This document shows, piece by piece, positions 25,505 through 33,709 of a stretch of DNA of 49,399 nt (positions within the stretch are counted from its first letter, which is position 1; each line of letters opens with the position of its first letter). Origin of the DNA: Bacteroidota bacterium (GTDB lineage: Bacteria; Bacteroidota; Ignavibacteria; SZUA-365); NCBI GenBank assembly GCA_014860565.1, contig JACZJN010000166.1, positions 1-49,399 on the forward strand. Direction: 5' to 3'. The notes under the pieces are model-generated. The model was given only the letters and a program-made list of their open reading frames with translations, did no database searches and was not told where the DNA came from. The position numbers and the translations under genes are program-made.

Positions 25505-26026
25505 ATGACTGTGGTGCAGCGGGACGCCGCATGCCCGGGCGTTCCGCACACCACGTCGACGGCTTCCGAAGTCCCATCAACAACGTCCAACATTCGGCCT
25601 CGCCGCCCCGCACCCTTTGCTGTCGCGGGAGCACGTCTTGGGACGCACGGTGTCGTGCTTCTGCTGATGGGTGGCATGCTGCTGTTTGGCGTTGTCTGGC
25701 TGAAAGTCCTCGTCCCTTACACCCCGATTGCTCCCATCCCCTGCCCTTTCGAAACATTGACGGGATACGACTGTCCCGGCTGCGGTCTGCAGAGTTCGTT
25801 GACCAACCTCTTCGAGCTGCGCTGGAAATATGTGTTCATGGCGAACCTGCTCAGCCCGATCCTGCTCCCCCTGTTTTTTGTCGCGATGATCTCCGGATTG
25901 GCTGATACACTTTTCGGCGTCACCGTCTGGCGCTTCGATCTCCCGCGCTGGGCCGTCGTGGCCGGCGTTGTCATAGTAATCGTGTATGGCATTGCAAGGA
26001 ATATTCCCACGCTGGGAATCTGGTAA
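25505..26026 (+). CDS. DUF2752 membrane protein
   Basis: About 173 aa. The N-terminal 50 residues are Ser/Thr/Pro-rich and probably disordered. Then come a membrane helix (GVVLLLMGGMLLFGVVW), the DUF2752 signature CPFETLTGYDCPGCGLQSSL and two further helices. The CP-CPGCG cysteines are invariant in the family, whose function is unknown. Two starts are possible: ATG 25505 directly after the upstream stop, or ATG 25484 overlapping it by 20 bases. Neither has a clear ribosome site at proper spacing. Confidence 0.82.
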   Translation: MTVVQRDAACPGVPHTTSTASEVPSTTSNIRPRRPAPFAVAGARLGTHGVVLLLMGGMLLFGVVWLKVLVPYTPIAPIPCPFETLTGYDCPGCGLQSSLTNLFELRWKYVFMANLLSPILLPLFFVAMISGLADTLFGVTVWRFDLPRWAVVAGVVIVIVYGIARNIPTLGIW

Positions 26027-26038
26027 GCAAGACACTGC

Positions 26039-26075
26039 CCGTTGGCTATTGGCAAAGCAACAGCCAACGGCCAAC
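26039..26075. repeat. Inverted heptamer repeat touching the mutS stop codon
   Basis: Units of 7 bp: GTTGGCT, ATTGGCA, AAGCAAC, AGCCAAC, GGCCAAC. CCGTTGGCT pairs with AGCCAACGG over 9 bp, giving a hairpin between two convergent genes. It ends 2 bp before the mutS stop. It could act as a transcription end for both genes, but there is no T run. Confidence 0.75.
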
Positions 26076-26077
26076 GT

Positions 26078-28693
26078 TCAGCTACGGCCCTCCGCCATCT
26101 TCTTCAATTCGTCCAACAGTTTCCAGGCATCGACGGGGGAGAGCACATTGATGTCGATGGCGCGGAGGCGGTCTTTCAATTCGAGATCGCTGGCTTCGAA
26201 CAGGCTGATCTGGAATTGCCGCGCCCGTGCGGAAATCTTTGCGCGTGCTTCCACGTCGTCGCGGGCCGCGAGCACGGTCAGATCCTGTCCCTCCAGCGAA
26301 TGGAGCACCTGCCGTGCACGGTCGATGACCGAGTCGGGGAGTCCGGCCATTTGTGCGACCTGTATTCCGTAGCTGTGGTCGGCGGTACCGCGGGACACAT
26401 TCCTTAAAAAGATCACTTTATCCTGATATTCCCGCACTTCCACCTTGTAGTTGCGGATGCGGGGAAAAATGTCGGCCATCTCGTTGAGTTCGTGATAGTG
26501 GGTTGCGAACATGGTCTTCGCGCGGCTCTCGGGATGGTCATGCAGGTATTCGGTGATGGCCCAGGCAATCGAAATGCCGTCGAAGGTGGACGTACCGCGG
26601 CCGATTTCATCGAGAAGCACCAGGCTTTTCGGTGTGGCGTTATTGAGGATGTTGGCGGCTTCGTGCATTTCCACGAGGAAGGTGCTTTCTCCGGCTGCGA
26701 TGTTGTCCGAAGCACCCACGCGGGTGAAAATGCGGTCGACGACGCCTATCGAGGCTTCTTTCGCGGGAACGAAGCTTCCGATCTGCGCGAGCAGCACGAT
26801 CAGTCCCGTCTGACGCAGGTATGTGCTTTTGCCGCTCATGTTCGGGCCGGTGATGATCATGATCTGCTCGTCGGCGTTGAGCAGCACATCGTTGGCCACG
26901 AAGCGTTCGCCGGGCGGGAGCAGGCGCTCGACCACCGGATGGCGCCCTTCATGGATGGTGATTTCCGTGCCGTCGTTCATGGTGGGACAGGTGTACCCAT
27001 ACTCCAGCGCGGCGATGGCCAGCGCGTTGATGCAGTCGAGCACCGCGATCGCACGCGAGAGCTGCTGGAGGCGGTCGGCCGTGGCGGCGACGGCCATGCG
27101 CAGTTCGTTGAACAACTCGGTCTCGAGCGTCACGATCTGTTCACGCGCATTGAGCACTTTTTCCTCGTACTCCTTCAGCTCCGGGGTGACATAGCGCTCG
27201 GCATTCGTCAGCGTCTGCCGGCGGATGAAGGTCTCGGGCACTTTGTCGAGATTCGCGTTCGAAACGTTGATGAAATATCCGAAGGCCTTGTTGTATTCAA
27301 GCCGCAGCGAACTGATGCCGGTTTCGCGGCGCAGCCGCTCCTGGTAGTTGCGGATCCATTCCTTGCCGTGCGTGGCGATGTCGCGGATCTCGTCGAGTTC
27401 GGCATGATAGCCCGGACGAATGGCGCCGCCGTCGTTGAGCGACATCGGCGGATCGTCCACCAGTGTCTCGTCGATGAGACGCGCAACGTCGTCGAGCGGC
27501 TCAATCTGCGAGTGGAGCGAACGCAGGTATGGTGCATCGCAATCCTGCATCGCGTCGCGCAGCAAAGGGACGCGGCGCAGCGAGGCGCGCAGTGCGGTGA
27601 GTTCCCGAGGGAGTGCGCGTCCGGTGCAGATGCGTCCGGTCAGGCGGTCGAAATCCACCATCTCTCCGAGCATGTCGTGGATGCGGTCGCGGCGTTCATG
27701 CGCGGTGGTGAGTTCCTTCACCGCGGCAAGGCGCTGCTGGATGGCGTCGAGCTTCTTGAGCGGATGTGTGACCCAGTACTTGAACAGTCGTCCGCCCATC
27801 GACGTCGCCGTTTTGTCGAGGATGGAGATGAGCGTGCCGTCCTTGCTGCCCTCGCCGATGGAGGCGATGATCTCGAGATTGCGGCGGGTGGAGGCATCGA
27901 GTGTGATGTAGTCGTCGGCCAGGTAATGCCGGATGTTCTGGAGGTGGGGGAGATTGGCTTTCTGCGTTTCCTTCAGGTAATGCAGCGCAGCTCCCGCGGC
28001 GATGACGCCCGCGGTCAGCGTTTCAATCCCGAAGCCCTTGAGCGACTGCGTCTTGAAATGCGTGACGAGGATTTCATAACTCGTGTCACGGGCATACACC
28101 CAGTCGTCGATTTTCGTGATCGGTACGCGCAGGGGATTGCGGCCGAAGAGGTCGTGGAAGTGGTCGATGTCCTTTTTCGCCAGCAGCACTTCCGACGGAC
28201 CGATGGTATCGAGCTGATCCCGCAGCTGATGTTCCGCGATCTCGCTTGTGAAGAAATCCCCGGTCGATGCGTCGACGAAGGCGACACCCGCGGTTGCCCC
28301 GTGAAACGCGATGGAGGCGAGAAAGTTGTAATGCTTGTGGTCGAGCAACTTGTCGGTGAACACCACGCCCGGAGTGACAATCTCCACCACGTCGCGCTTG
28401 ACGATGCCCTTGGCCTTTTTGGGATCCTCCATCTGTTCGCACACCGCCACGCGCAATCCAGCGCGGATCAGTTTCGGCAGATAGGTATCAAGTGCATGAT
28501 GCGGAAAGCCCGCAAGCGGTACCTCGGTCGCCGCTCCGTTCGATCGTTTGGTCAGCGTTATCCCGAGCACCTTCGCTGCGGTTATGGCATCTTCCTCGAA
28601 TGTCTCATAGAAGTCGCCCATGCGAAACAGCAGGATCGCGTCCGGATACTCGGACTTGATCTGCTGGTATTGTCGCATTAATGGAGTGGACAT
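26078..28693 (-). CDS. mutS: DNA mismatch repair protein MutS
   Basis: This full-length 871-aa MutS binds mismatches and starts repair with MutL. The N-terminal mismatch-binding motif is GDFYETFEEDA (the Phe-x-Glu pair), followed by the connector, lever and clamp domains (QTLTNAERYVTPELKEYEEK) and the ATPase domain with Walker A TGPNMSGKSTYLRQT, Walker B LVLLDEIGRGTSTFDG and the FATHYHEL motif. The C-terminus has a short helical dimer region. It appears to be a single gene: mutL is not in the window, and the flanking sequences on both sides are repeat arrays. The upstream ribosome site is weak. Confidence 0.97.
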   Translation of the reverse strand: MSTPLMRQYQQIKSEYPDAILLFRMGDFYETFEEDAITAAKVLGITLTKRSNGAATEVPLAGFPHHALDTYLPKLIRAGLRVAVCEQMEDPKKAKGIVKRDVVEIVTPGVVFTDKLLDHKHYNFLASIAFHGATAGVAFVDASTGDFFTSEIAEHQLRDQLDTIGPSEVLLAKKDIDHFHDLFGRNPLRVPITKIDDWVYARDTSYEILVTHFKTQSLKGFGIETLTAGVIAAGAALHYLKETQKANLPHLQNIRHYLADDYITLDASTRRNLEIIASIGEGSKDGTLISILDKTATSMGGRLFKYWVTHPLKKLDAIQQRLAAVKELTTAHERRDRIHDMLGEMVDFDRLTGRICTGRALPRELTALRASLRRVPLLRDAMQDCDAPYLRSLHSQIEPLDDVARLIDETLVDDPPMSLNDGGAIRPGYHAELDEIRDIATHGKEWIRNYQERLRRETGISSLRLEYNKAFGYFINVSNANLDKVPETFIRRQTLTNAERYVTPELKEYEEKVLNAREQIVTLETELFNELRMAVAATADRLQQLSRAIAVLDCINALAIAALEYGYTCPTMNDGTEITIHEGRHPVVERLLPPGERFVANDVLLNADEQIMIITGPNMSGKSTYLRQTGLIVLLAQIGSFVPAKEASIGVVDRIFTRVGASDNIAAGESTFLVEMHEAANILNNATPKSLVLLDEIGRGTSTFDGISIAWAITEYLHDHPESRAKTMFATHYHELNEMADIFPRIRNYKVEVREYQDKVIFLRNVSRGTADHSYGIQVAQMAGLPDSVIDRARQVLHSLEGQDLTVLAARDDVEARAKISARARQFQISLFEASDLELKDRLRAIDINVLSPVDAWKLLDELKKMAEGRS

Positions 28694-28708
28694 ATCGATA
28701 TACTTTCG

Positions 28709-28746
28709 ACACTAAGACGCGAAGGCACGAAGACACAACGCACAAG
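28709..28746. repeat. 8-bp tandem repeat array, left flank of the GxxExxY gene
   Basis: GACGCGAA, GGCACGAA, GACACAAC and GCACAAGA lie in 8-bp register, in the 63-bp gap between mutS and the GxxExxY gene. The array is the reverse complement of the array at 29181-29212, about 20 of 23 bases identical in the core. Confidence 0.85.
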
Positions 28747-28756
28747 ATAAAAAGAA

Positions 28757-29152
28757 TCAGAGTATGATGCGCTTGATACCTGATTTTATCAGTGGAACAT
28801 TGAAATTGATCAGCAGGCCAAGCCGTAACGACGTCAATTTAAGATACGTGAGCAGCTGCGCCCGGTGGACAGGGAGCGTCTGTTCGACCGCTTTTACTTC
28901 TACGATGACGCACTCATGAATCAACATATCCAGCCGGTACCCACAAGGGACGAACAGATCCCGATACTGCACCGAAACCGGTATTTGTGTTTCGACCTTC
29001 ATACCCCGTGTTCGAAGCTCATACGAAAGAACGCGTTCATATGTCGATTCGAGTAACCCGGGCCCTAGCGCTGAATGCACCCGATATGCGGCATCGACAA
29101 TTGCTCTGGCGGTCGATTCCGTTTCGATGCCGAGCGGCGTGTACGTTTCCAC
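28757..29152 (-). CDS. GxxExxY family protein (possible PD-(D/E)XK-type fold)
   Basis: A 131-aa protein with the family signature GPGLLESTYE, the central block VQYRDLFVPCGYRLDMLIHECVIVEVKAVE, and LPVHRAQLLTYLKLTSLRLGLLINFNV before a basic C-terminus. The D...EVK arrangement resembles PD-(D/E)XK nucleases, but no activity is established to my knowledge. A GTG start at 29152 is chosen for the GGGAG site 7 bases upstream; the frame also allows TTG at 29176. The gene is bracketed by inverted 8-bp repeat arrays (28709-28746 and 29181-29212), which together look like a cassette inserted between mutS and ade. Confidence 0.88.
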   Translation of the reverse strand: METYTPLGIETESTARAIVDAAYRVHSALGPGLLESTYERVLSYELRTRGMKVETQIPVSVQYRDLFVPCGYRLDMLIHECVIVEVKAVEQTLPVHRAQLLTYLKLTSLRLGLLINFNVPLIKSGIKRIIL

Positions 29153-29180
29153 ATCTTTTCTCCCTAATATTAACAATATG

Positions 29181-29212
29181 GTGTCTTCGTGTCTTTGTGT
29201 CTTCGTGTTCCC
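29181..29212. repeat. 8-bp tandem repeat array, right flank of the GxxExxY gene
   Basis: GTGTCTTC, GTGTCTTT, GTGTCTTC and GTGTTCCC in strict 8-bp register. Read on the minus strand this is GAAGACAC repeated just upstream of the GxxExxY gene, inverted relative to the left array. Confidence 0.9.
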
Positions 29213-29227
29213 GATTTTTCCGAGGAT

Positions 29228-30943
29228 TTACACAAACATCGATGTCAGTTCGAACTTCACGGCGTCGACCAGGCCCATGTCGGTCACCTTCAGAGCAGGG
29301 ATGGGCGAGAGGGCGAGGAAGGACAGAGTCATGAACGGATCCGGGAGCACGCAGCCCAGACCGGCCGCTGCGGCGATGAGAGCGTCGACCTTTCGGCGCA
29401 CGAATTCCAAAGGTTGATCAGAAACGAGGCCTGCAATGGGAAGCGGCAATTCCTCGATCACGCGGGCGTCGCTGACGACGCACTGTCCGCCACCGAGGCG
29501 GATCAGATGCAGCGCCGCGGCGTACATGTCGAGATCGTTGGTGCCGACGACGATGATGTTGTGCGCATCGTGTGCGACGGTGGACGCCAACGCACCCCGC
29601 TGCAGTCCGAAGCCACGTACGAAACCGAGTCCTATGTTGCCTGTGGCGTGATGACGTTCGATGACCGCAAGCTTGAGAATGTCGCGCGTGGGATCTGCCT
29701 CGACATAATCGTCCTCCACGCGGGGATCGACGATGGCCGCGGTCGTGATGATCTGGCGGGGCACGAGTTCGATCACTTTCAATTTGCTGTGCGGCACGAC
29801 GGAAACGAGGAAGCTGTCTTTCCAGAATTCTCCTACGTGCATGGTGTCGGTCATGTGGGACATGTCCGGCGAGGGTGCGGCTTCCGCGGTATAGATGCCA
29901 TCACGGGCGACCAGCGTCCCCTGGTAATACACTTCCTCCGCACGGATGTCGTCGAGATCGGAGAACAGGATCATGTTCGCCCATCTGCCAGGCGCAATCG
30001 CGCCATGCTGCTGCAGATTGTAGTGCCGGGCGGTGTTGATCGTCGCGATCTGCAGAACGGTCATCGGATCGAGTCCGAAGCGGATGGCTTCGCGCACGTG
30101 ATGGTCGATATGGCCCTCGTCCGCAAGATCGGCGGGATGTTTGTCGTCGGTCGCGAACGAGAACTGCGCCGCATTCTGTAGCGTGACCAGAGGCAGAAGG
30201 TCGTGGAGGTTGCGTTCGGCCGTGCCTTCGCGCATGAGAATCTGCATGCCGCGGCGCAGCTTCGCGCGCGCTTCCTCGATCGTCGTGCATTCGTGATCGC
30301 TGCGCACGCCCGCGAGGATGTACGCATCGAGATTGGGACCGGTGAGCCCGGGCGCGTGTCCGTCGACACGCTTGCCGCGAGCAGCGTCGATCTTGGCAAG
30401 TTCCGAATCCATACCGTTGTAAACGCCGGGGAAATTCATCAGCTCGGCGACACCGAGTACATTGTCGTGGCCGGTGTAGAGCACGATATCCACCGCCGTC
30501 AACCGCGCGCCGGACGTTTCGAGGGGCGTGGCGGGCACACACGACGACATCATCACGAATATATCCAGCGGGAGGTCCTTTGCGGCGTCGAGCACATAGT
30601 CGATGCCGTCAAGCCCTACCACGTTGGCGTATTCATGCGGATCGACGATCGCCGCCGCCGTCCCGTGCGGTACCACTGCGCGTGCGAATTCCGCCACGGT
30701 GAGCATCGTGCTTTCAACATGAATATGAGCGTCGATGAAAGAGGGAGCGAGGTAGCGTCCCCCGCAGTCGACGACGGTTTTGCCGTTGTAAGAACCGATG
30801 CCGGCGATCATGCCGTTGGACACGGCCACATCGCCCTCGTGAATTTCTCCACTGAGCACGTTGACGATGCGGGCATTGCGGAATACGATGTCGGCCTGTT
30901 CGTCCCCCCGCGCTACCGAGAGTTTCTGCCGGATGTCATCCAT
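29228..30943 (-). CDS. ade: Adenine deaminase
   Basis: This 571-aa amidohydrolase converts adenine to hypoxanthine and ammonia in purine salvage. The metal-site motif is FIDAHIHVESTM, followed by GTAAAIVDPHEYANVVG, then HAPGLTGPNLDAYILAGVRSDHECT, typical of bacterial Ade/YicP, and the C-terminal insertion with GFVRGFGLQRGALASTVAHDAHNIIVVG. A consensus AGGAGG lies 7 bases before the ATG. It appears monocistronic; repeats occupy the gaps on both sides. Confidence 0.95.
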   Translation of the reverse strand: MDDIRQKLSVARGDEQADIVFRNARIVNVLSGEIHEGDVAVSNGMIAGIGSYNGKTVVDCGGRYLAPSFIDAHIHVESTMLTVAEFARAVVPHGTAAAIVDPHEYANVVGLDGIDYVLDAAKDLPLDIFVMMSSCVPATPLETSGARLTAVDIVLYTGHDNVLGVAELMNFPGVYNGMDSELAKIDAARGKRVDGHAPGLTGPNLDAYILAGVRSDHECTTIEEARAKLRRGMQILMREGTAERNLHDLLPLVTLQNAAQFSFATDDKHPADLADEGHIDHHVREAIRFGLDPMTVLQIATINTARHYNLQQHGAIAPGRWANMILFSDLDDIRAEEVYYQGTLVARDGIYTAEAAPSPDMSHMTDTMHVGEFWKDSFLVSVVPHSKLKVIELVPRQIITTAAIVDPRVEDDYVEADPTRDILKLAVIERHHATGNIGLGFVRGFGLQRGALASTVAHDAHNIIVVGTNDLDMYAAALHLIRLGGGQCVVSDARVIEELPLPIAGLVSDQPLEFVRRKVDALIAAAAGLGCVLPDPFMTLSFLALSPIPALKVTDMGLVDAVKFELTSMFV

Positions 30944-31014
30944 GTGCGTTCCTCCTGTGGTATGCAGGATTATGTAGTGTTTTTATCCGAGGAAATCAAG
31001 TCCGCCTTCGGCTG

Positions 31015-31132
31015 CCGCCTTCGGCGGACGTAGGACTTTGGACATAGGACATAGGCAGCGGACTCCCGGGAAGGAATCCACTTCCCGGCCTACGCTCGAT
31101 TTCGTGCTCGTGCCCGTGCTCGTGCTCGTGCT
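31015..31132. repeat. Composite intergenic repeat, copy A
   Basis: In order: the palindrome CCGCCTTCGGCGG (31015-31027), four 7-bp units GACGTAG, GACTTTG, GACATAG, GACATAG (31027-31054), a 31-bp spacer, CGGCCTA (31086-31092), 10 bases, then five 6-bp units CGTGCY (31103-31132). The last unit ends 3 bp from the histidine kinase stop codon. Copy B is at 45304-45397. The array fills most of the 192-bp gap between the kinase and ade. Confidence 0.85.
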
Positions 31133-31135
31133 CGC

Positions 31136-32320
31136 TCACACGGGCAGCTGGATGCGGAAGGTCGTGCCCTTCCCGGGCGATGTGTCCTGCACGAACAGCT
31201 TGCCGTTGTGATAGTCCTGCACGATGCGCCGCGCGAGGCTGAGACCGAGTCCCCACCCGCGCTTCTTGGTCGAGAAGCCCGGACGGAAGATGTCTTTCTT
31301 CATCCGTTGATCCATGCCTTTGCCGGTATCACGGACGTCAATCGTGACGTGCCGGTGACCGGGTGAGACGGTGAACTCGATCCGTCCCTCGTTCTGTTCC
31401 ATTGCGTCGAGGGCGTTTTTAATCAGGTTCTCGAAGACCCATTCCATCAGTTCGCTGTTGTAGCGCGCGGTCACGCCGTCCAGTTCCGGCACGACGATCT
31501 CAACTTTCTTGCCGAGCTGCGGGGTGCGGCGGCGGTAGTAATCCGCGCTTTTACGGATGGTATCCATCAGATTCTGCTCGTCCAACTGCGGCTTGGAGCC
31601 GATTTTCGAGAAGCGCAGCGCGATGCGGTTAAGGCGGTTGACGTCCTTCTCCATCTCGTCGATGGTCTGGTCCATCTCCTCGGGATTATCGCGATGCACG
31701 CGCAGCAGTTCCAGCCATCCGAGGAGACTCGACAACGGCGTGCCCAGCTGATGCGCGGTCTCCTTCGACATCCCCACCCAGATATTCGCCTGCTCGCTGC
31801 GTTTGATATAACTGAAGCCGATATAGCCGATGAGAATGAACATCGATGCCACAAGAATTTCGATGTAGGGCAAGGCACGGAGTTCCTTGACCATGTCCGA
31901 TTCGTCGTAGTAGACGTAGTTGAGTACCATCGTGTCGTTGTAGGTGACGACGATCGGAGGATTGACCTTCGCGAATTCCTCCCGTTTCTTGTCCAGCAGC
32001 GAGCGGATTTGTTCGGGAGTGAGCGCGGCGGAGTCCACCTCGATGTTCTGGATGCTTACCGGAGCCAGTTCCGCATCCGTCATGAGAATCGGGAAGTCGA
32101 TGTCTTCGATCATGCTGAAGGCGAAAGTATAATCGCCCGATTGCGAGGCGTCGTTGACGATGAACTCGAGCGCCTTGGTGTAGCGGTCGGCCGATTTGTG
32201 CTCGCGTTCCTGCAGCTTCTCCACGATGGTCTGCGTATAGAACAGCACGCTGATGACGATGGCGATGGCCATCACGACCAGCACGATCTTGAAATTCGTC
32301 GGGAGAGGCTTGCCTTTCAT
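31136..32320 (-). CDS. Orphan sensor histidine kinase
   Basis: The 394-aa protein has a first membrane helix near residues 10-30 (FKIVLVVMAIAIVISVLFY), a roughly 150-residue extracytoplasmic region, a second helix (EILVASMFILIGYIGFSYI), a HisKA domain with the phosphoacceptor in MSKETAHQLGTPLSSLLGWLE, and an HATPase_c domain with NLIKNALDAMEQ (N box), DTGKGM (G1) and GFSTKKRGWGLGLSL (F/G2). The start at 32320 is chosen because the open frame upstream runs into the repeat-filled gap. There is no response regulator next to it. The sensed signal is unknown. Confidence 0.88.
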   Translation of the reverse strand: MKGKPLPTNFKIVLVVMAIAIVISVLFYTQTIVEKLQEREHKSADRYTKALEFIVNDASQSGDYTFAFSMIEDIDFPILMTDAELAPVSIQNIEVDSAALTPEQIRSLLDKKREEFAKVNPPIVVTYNDTMVLNYVYYDESDMVKELRALPYIEILVASMFILIGYIGFSYIKRSEQANIWVGMSKETAHQLGTPLSSLLGWLELLRVHRDNPEEMDQTIDEMEKDVNRLNRIALRFSKIGSKPQLDEQNLMDTIRKSADYYRRRTPQLGKKVEIVVPELDGVTARYNSELMEWVFENLIKNALDAMEQNEGRIEFTVSPGHRHVTIDVRDTGKGMDQRMKKDIFRPGFSTKKRGWGLGLSLARRIVQDYHNGKLFVQDTSPGKGTTFRIQLPV

Positions 32321-32389
32321 TCCGTTACGCGTCTTGTGAAAACATGTATCAACCTTGCGAAAATGCATATGAAAAAAAAGGCAAGAATC

Positions 32390-32732
32390 GGAGGAGTAAG
32401 GGAGGGAGGTTGCAGAGGGCGCAGAGAAGATTTTATCACAGAGGCGTGAGAGGCGCAAAGAGGGTTTTGCTGGATGGAGCGTCGTCCCGAGTAGCGTCGA
32501 TCCGCCGAAGGCGGGTGACGCGGATCGAGGGAACATGCCTCGATACGGCCGCCCTTCGACAGGCTCAGGGCGACCTACTCGGCATGACGAAGTGTGAAAA
32601 ATCCACTACGTTGGTCAACATTGCCCCGGATGAAATCGGAGGCCCCTCCCCAAAATCCTCGGCGCGCCTCTGTGCGACTCCGCGGTAAAACTCTTCTCCG
32701 CGCCCTCTGCAACCTCTCTCCCTTACTCCTCC
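32390..32732. repeat. Nested palindromic repeat element of about 340 bp
   Basis: The outer arms run inward from 32390 and 32732: GGAGGAGTAAGG at the left end is matched by CCTTACTCCTCC (32721-32732) and the similarity continues for about 85-90 bp, including GAGGTTGCAGAGGGCGC. The centre holds a second inverted pair (CCGAGTAG near 32487 against CTACTCGG near 32575), the palindrome TCGATCCGC/GCGGATCGA with CCGCCGAAGGCGG inside it, and CCCTTCGACAGGCTCAGGG. It fills the 504-bp gap between the divergent kinase (start 32320) and yicC (32825). Short frames inside it are repeat-derived, not genes. Confidence 0.88.
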
Positions 32733-32753
32733 CGTTCTCCCTGTATTTCTCCA

Positions 32754-32782
32754 TTGTATTCCACGCTGGGGCTCCGTATCTT
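32754..32782 (+). promoter_or_regulatory. Candidate promoter for the yicC operon
   Basis: TTGTAT (32754-32759), a 17-bp spacer, then TATCTT (32777-32782), about 43 bp before the yicC start and just outside the nested palindrome. Confidence 0.4.
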
Positions 32783-32824
32783 ACCGGTTCGTAACGAGTT
32801 GCGCACTTTTTCAGGTGAATGCGG

Positions 32825-33703
32825 ATGCTGATCAGTATGACAGGTTTCGGGAACGCGACGCTCTCCGGAGACGGAATGACGGTGTCGGTGGAGATTCGTT
32901 CGGTCAACAGCCGCTTCTATGAATTTTCCGCCCGCGTCCCGAAGCATCTGCAGGGAAGGGAACTGGATCTGAAGGAAATGGTGCGCGCCCAGCTCAAGCG
33001 TGGGAAGGTGAATCTGACGCTCACCGTCGATAAAGCCGACGGCGCGGAGATGCCGCTGCATGTGGATCTCGAAGCGGCGAAAATGTATCACCACCTGCTC
33101 ACACAGCTGCGCGACGCGGTGGGCCTCACCGAAGAAGTCAAACTCGAGAACCTGCTGCAGTTTTCCGATGTCTTCACGACGGAGGAGAAGGAAGATCTGC
33201 CGGATGAGGAATGGGCCCTCATCATGGCCGGAGTGGAACAGTCGGTCGCCGCACTGTTTGAAATGCGCCGCAAGGAAGGTGAGGAACTCACGCGCGATCT
33301 CGAAGAACGCGTGCGCATCATGGATGCGACCATCGATCGGATCGAGGAGCTCTCACGCGGGCGCGCGGCGCTCGAGCGTGATCGCCTTACCGAACGTCTG
33401 CGCTCCCTTCTCGCGGACGAAAAAATCGATCCCGCGCGTCTGGACACGGAAATCGCCCTTCTGGCGGATAAAATGGATATCACCGAGGAAATGGTGCGCT
33501 TCCGCAGCCATACGAAGTTTTTCCTCGAAACGCTGCAGTCCGAGGTCTCGGAAGGCCGCAAGCTTTCTTTCCTCCTGCAGGAAATGAACCGCGAGGCCAA
33601 TACGATCAGTTCGAAAAGCTATGACGCGAGCATCGCGCATATGGTCGTGGGCATCAAGGAAGAACTCGAACGCATCCGCGAACAGATTCAGAACATCGAG
33701 TAA
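32825..33703 (+). CDS. yicC: YicC/YloC-family endoribonuclease
   Basis: The 292-aa protein begins with the family hallmark MLISMTGFG, followed by VEIRSVNSRFYEFSARVP and ending with SEVSEGRKLSFLLQEMNREANTI and VGIKEELERIREQIQNIE. YicC proteins are endoribonucleases involved in RNA turnover. The ATG at 32825 is preferred over 32819 because it matches the family N-terminus and places AGGTGA at normal spacing. The next gene, gmk, starts 6 bp after the stop, a widely conserved pairing. Confidence 0.93.
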   Translation: MLISMTGFGNATLSGDGMTVSVEIRSVNSRFYEFSARVPKHLQGRELDLKEMVRAQLKRGKVNLTLTVDKADGAEMPLHVDLEAAKMYHHLLTQLRDAVGLTEEVKLENLLQFSDVFTTEEKEDLPDEEWALIMAGVEQSVAALFEMRRKEGEELTRDLEERVRIMDATIDRIEELSRGRAALERDRLTERLRSLLADEKIDPARLDTEIALLADKMDITEEMVRFRSHTKFFLETLQSEVSEGRKLSFLLQEMNREANTISSKSYDASIAHMVVGIKEELERIREQIQNIE

Positions 33704-33709
33704 TCGCCC

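Noticed and set aside
26492-28681. 729-codon plus-strand frame
   Set aside because: It is the antisense shadow of mutS.
32344-32907. Small frames on both strands within the nested palindrome
   Set aside because: Their translations are made of the repeat units themselves and have no start-site support.
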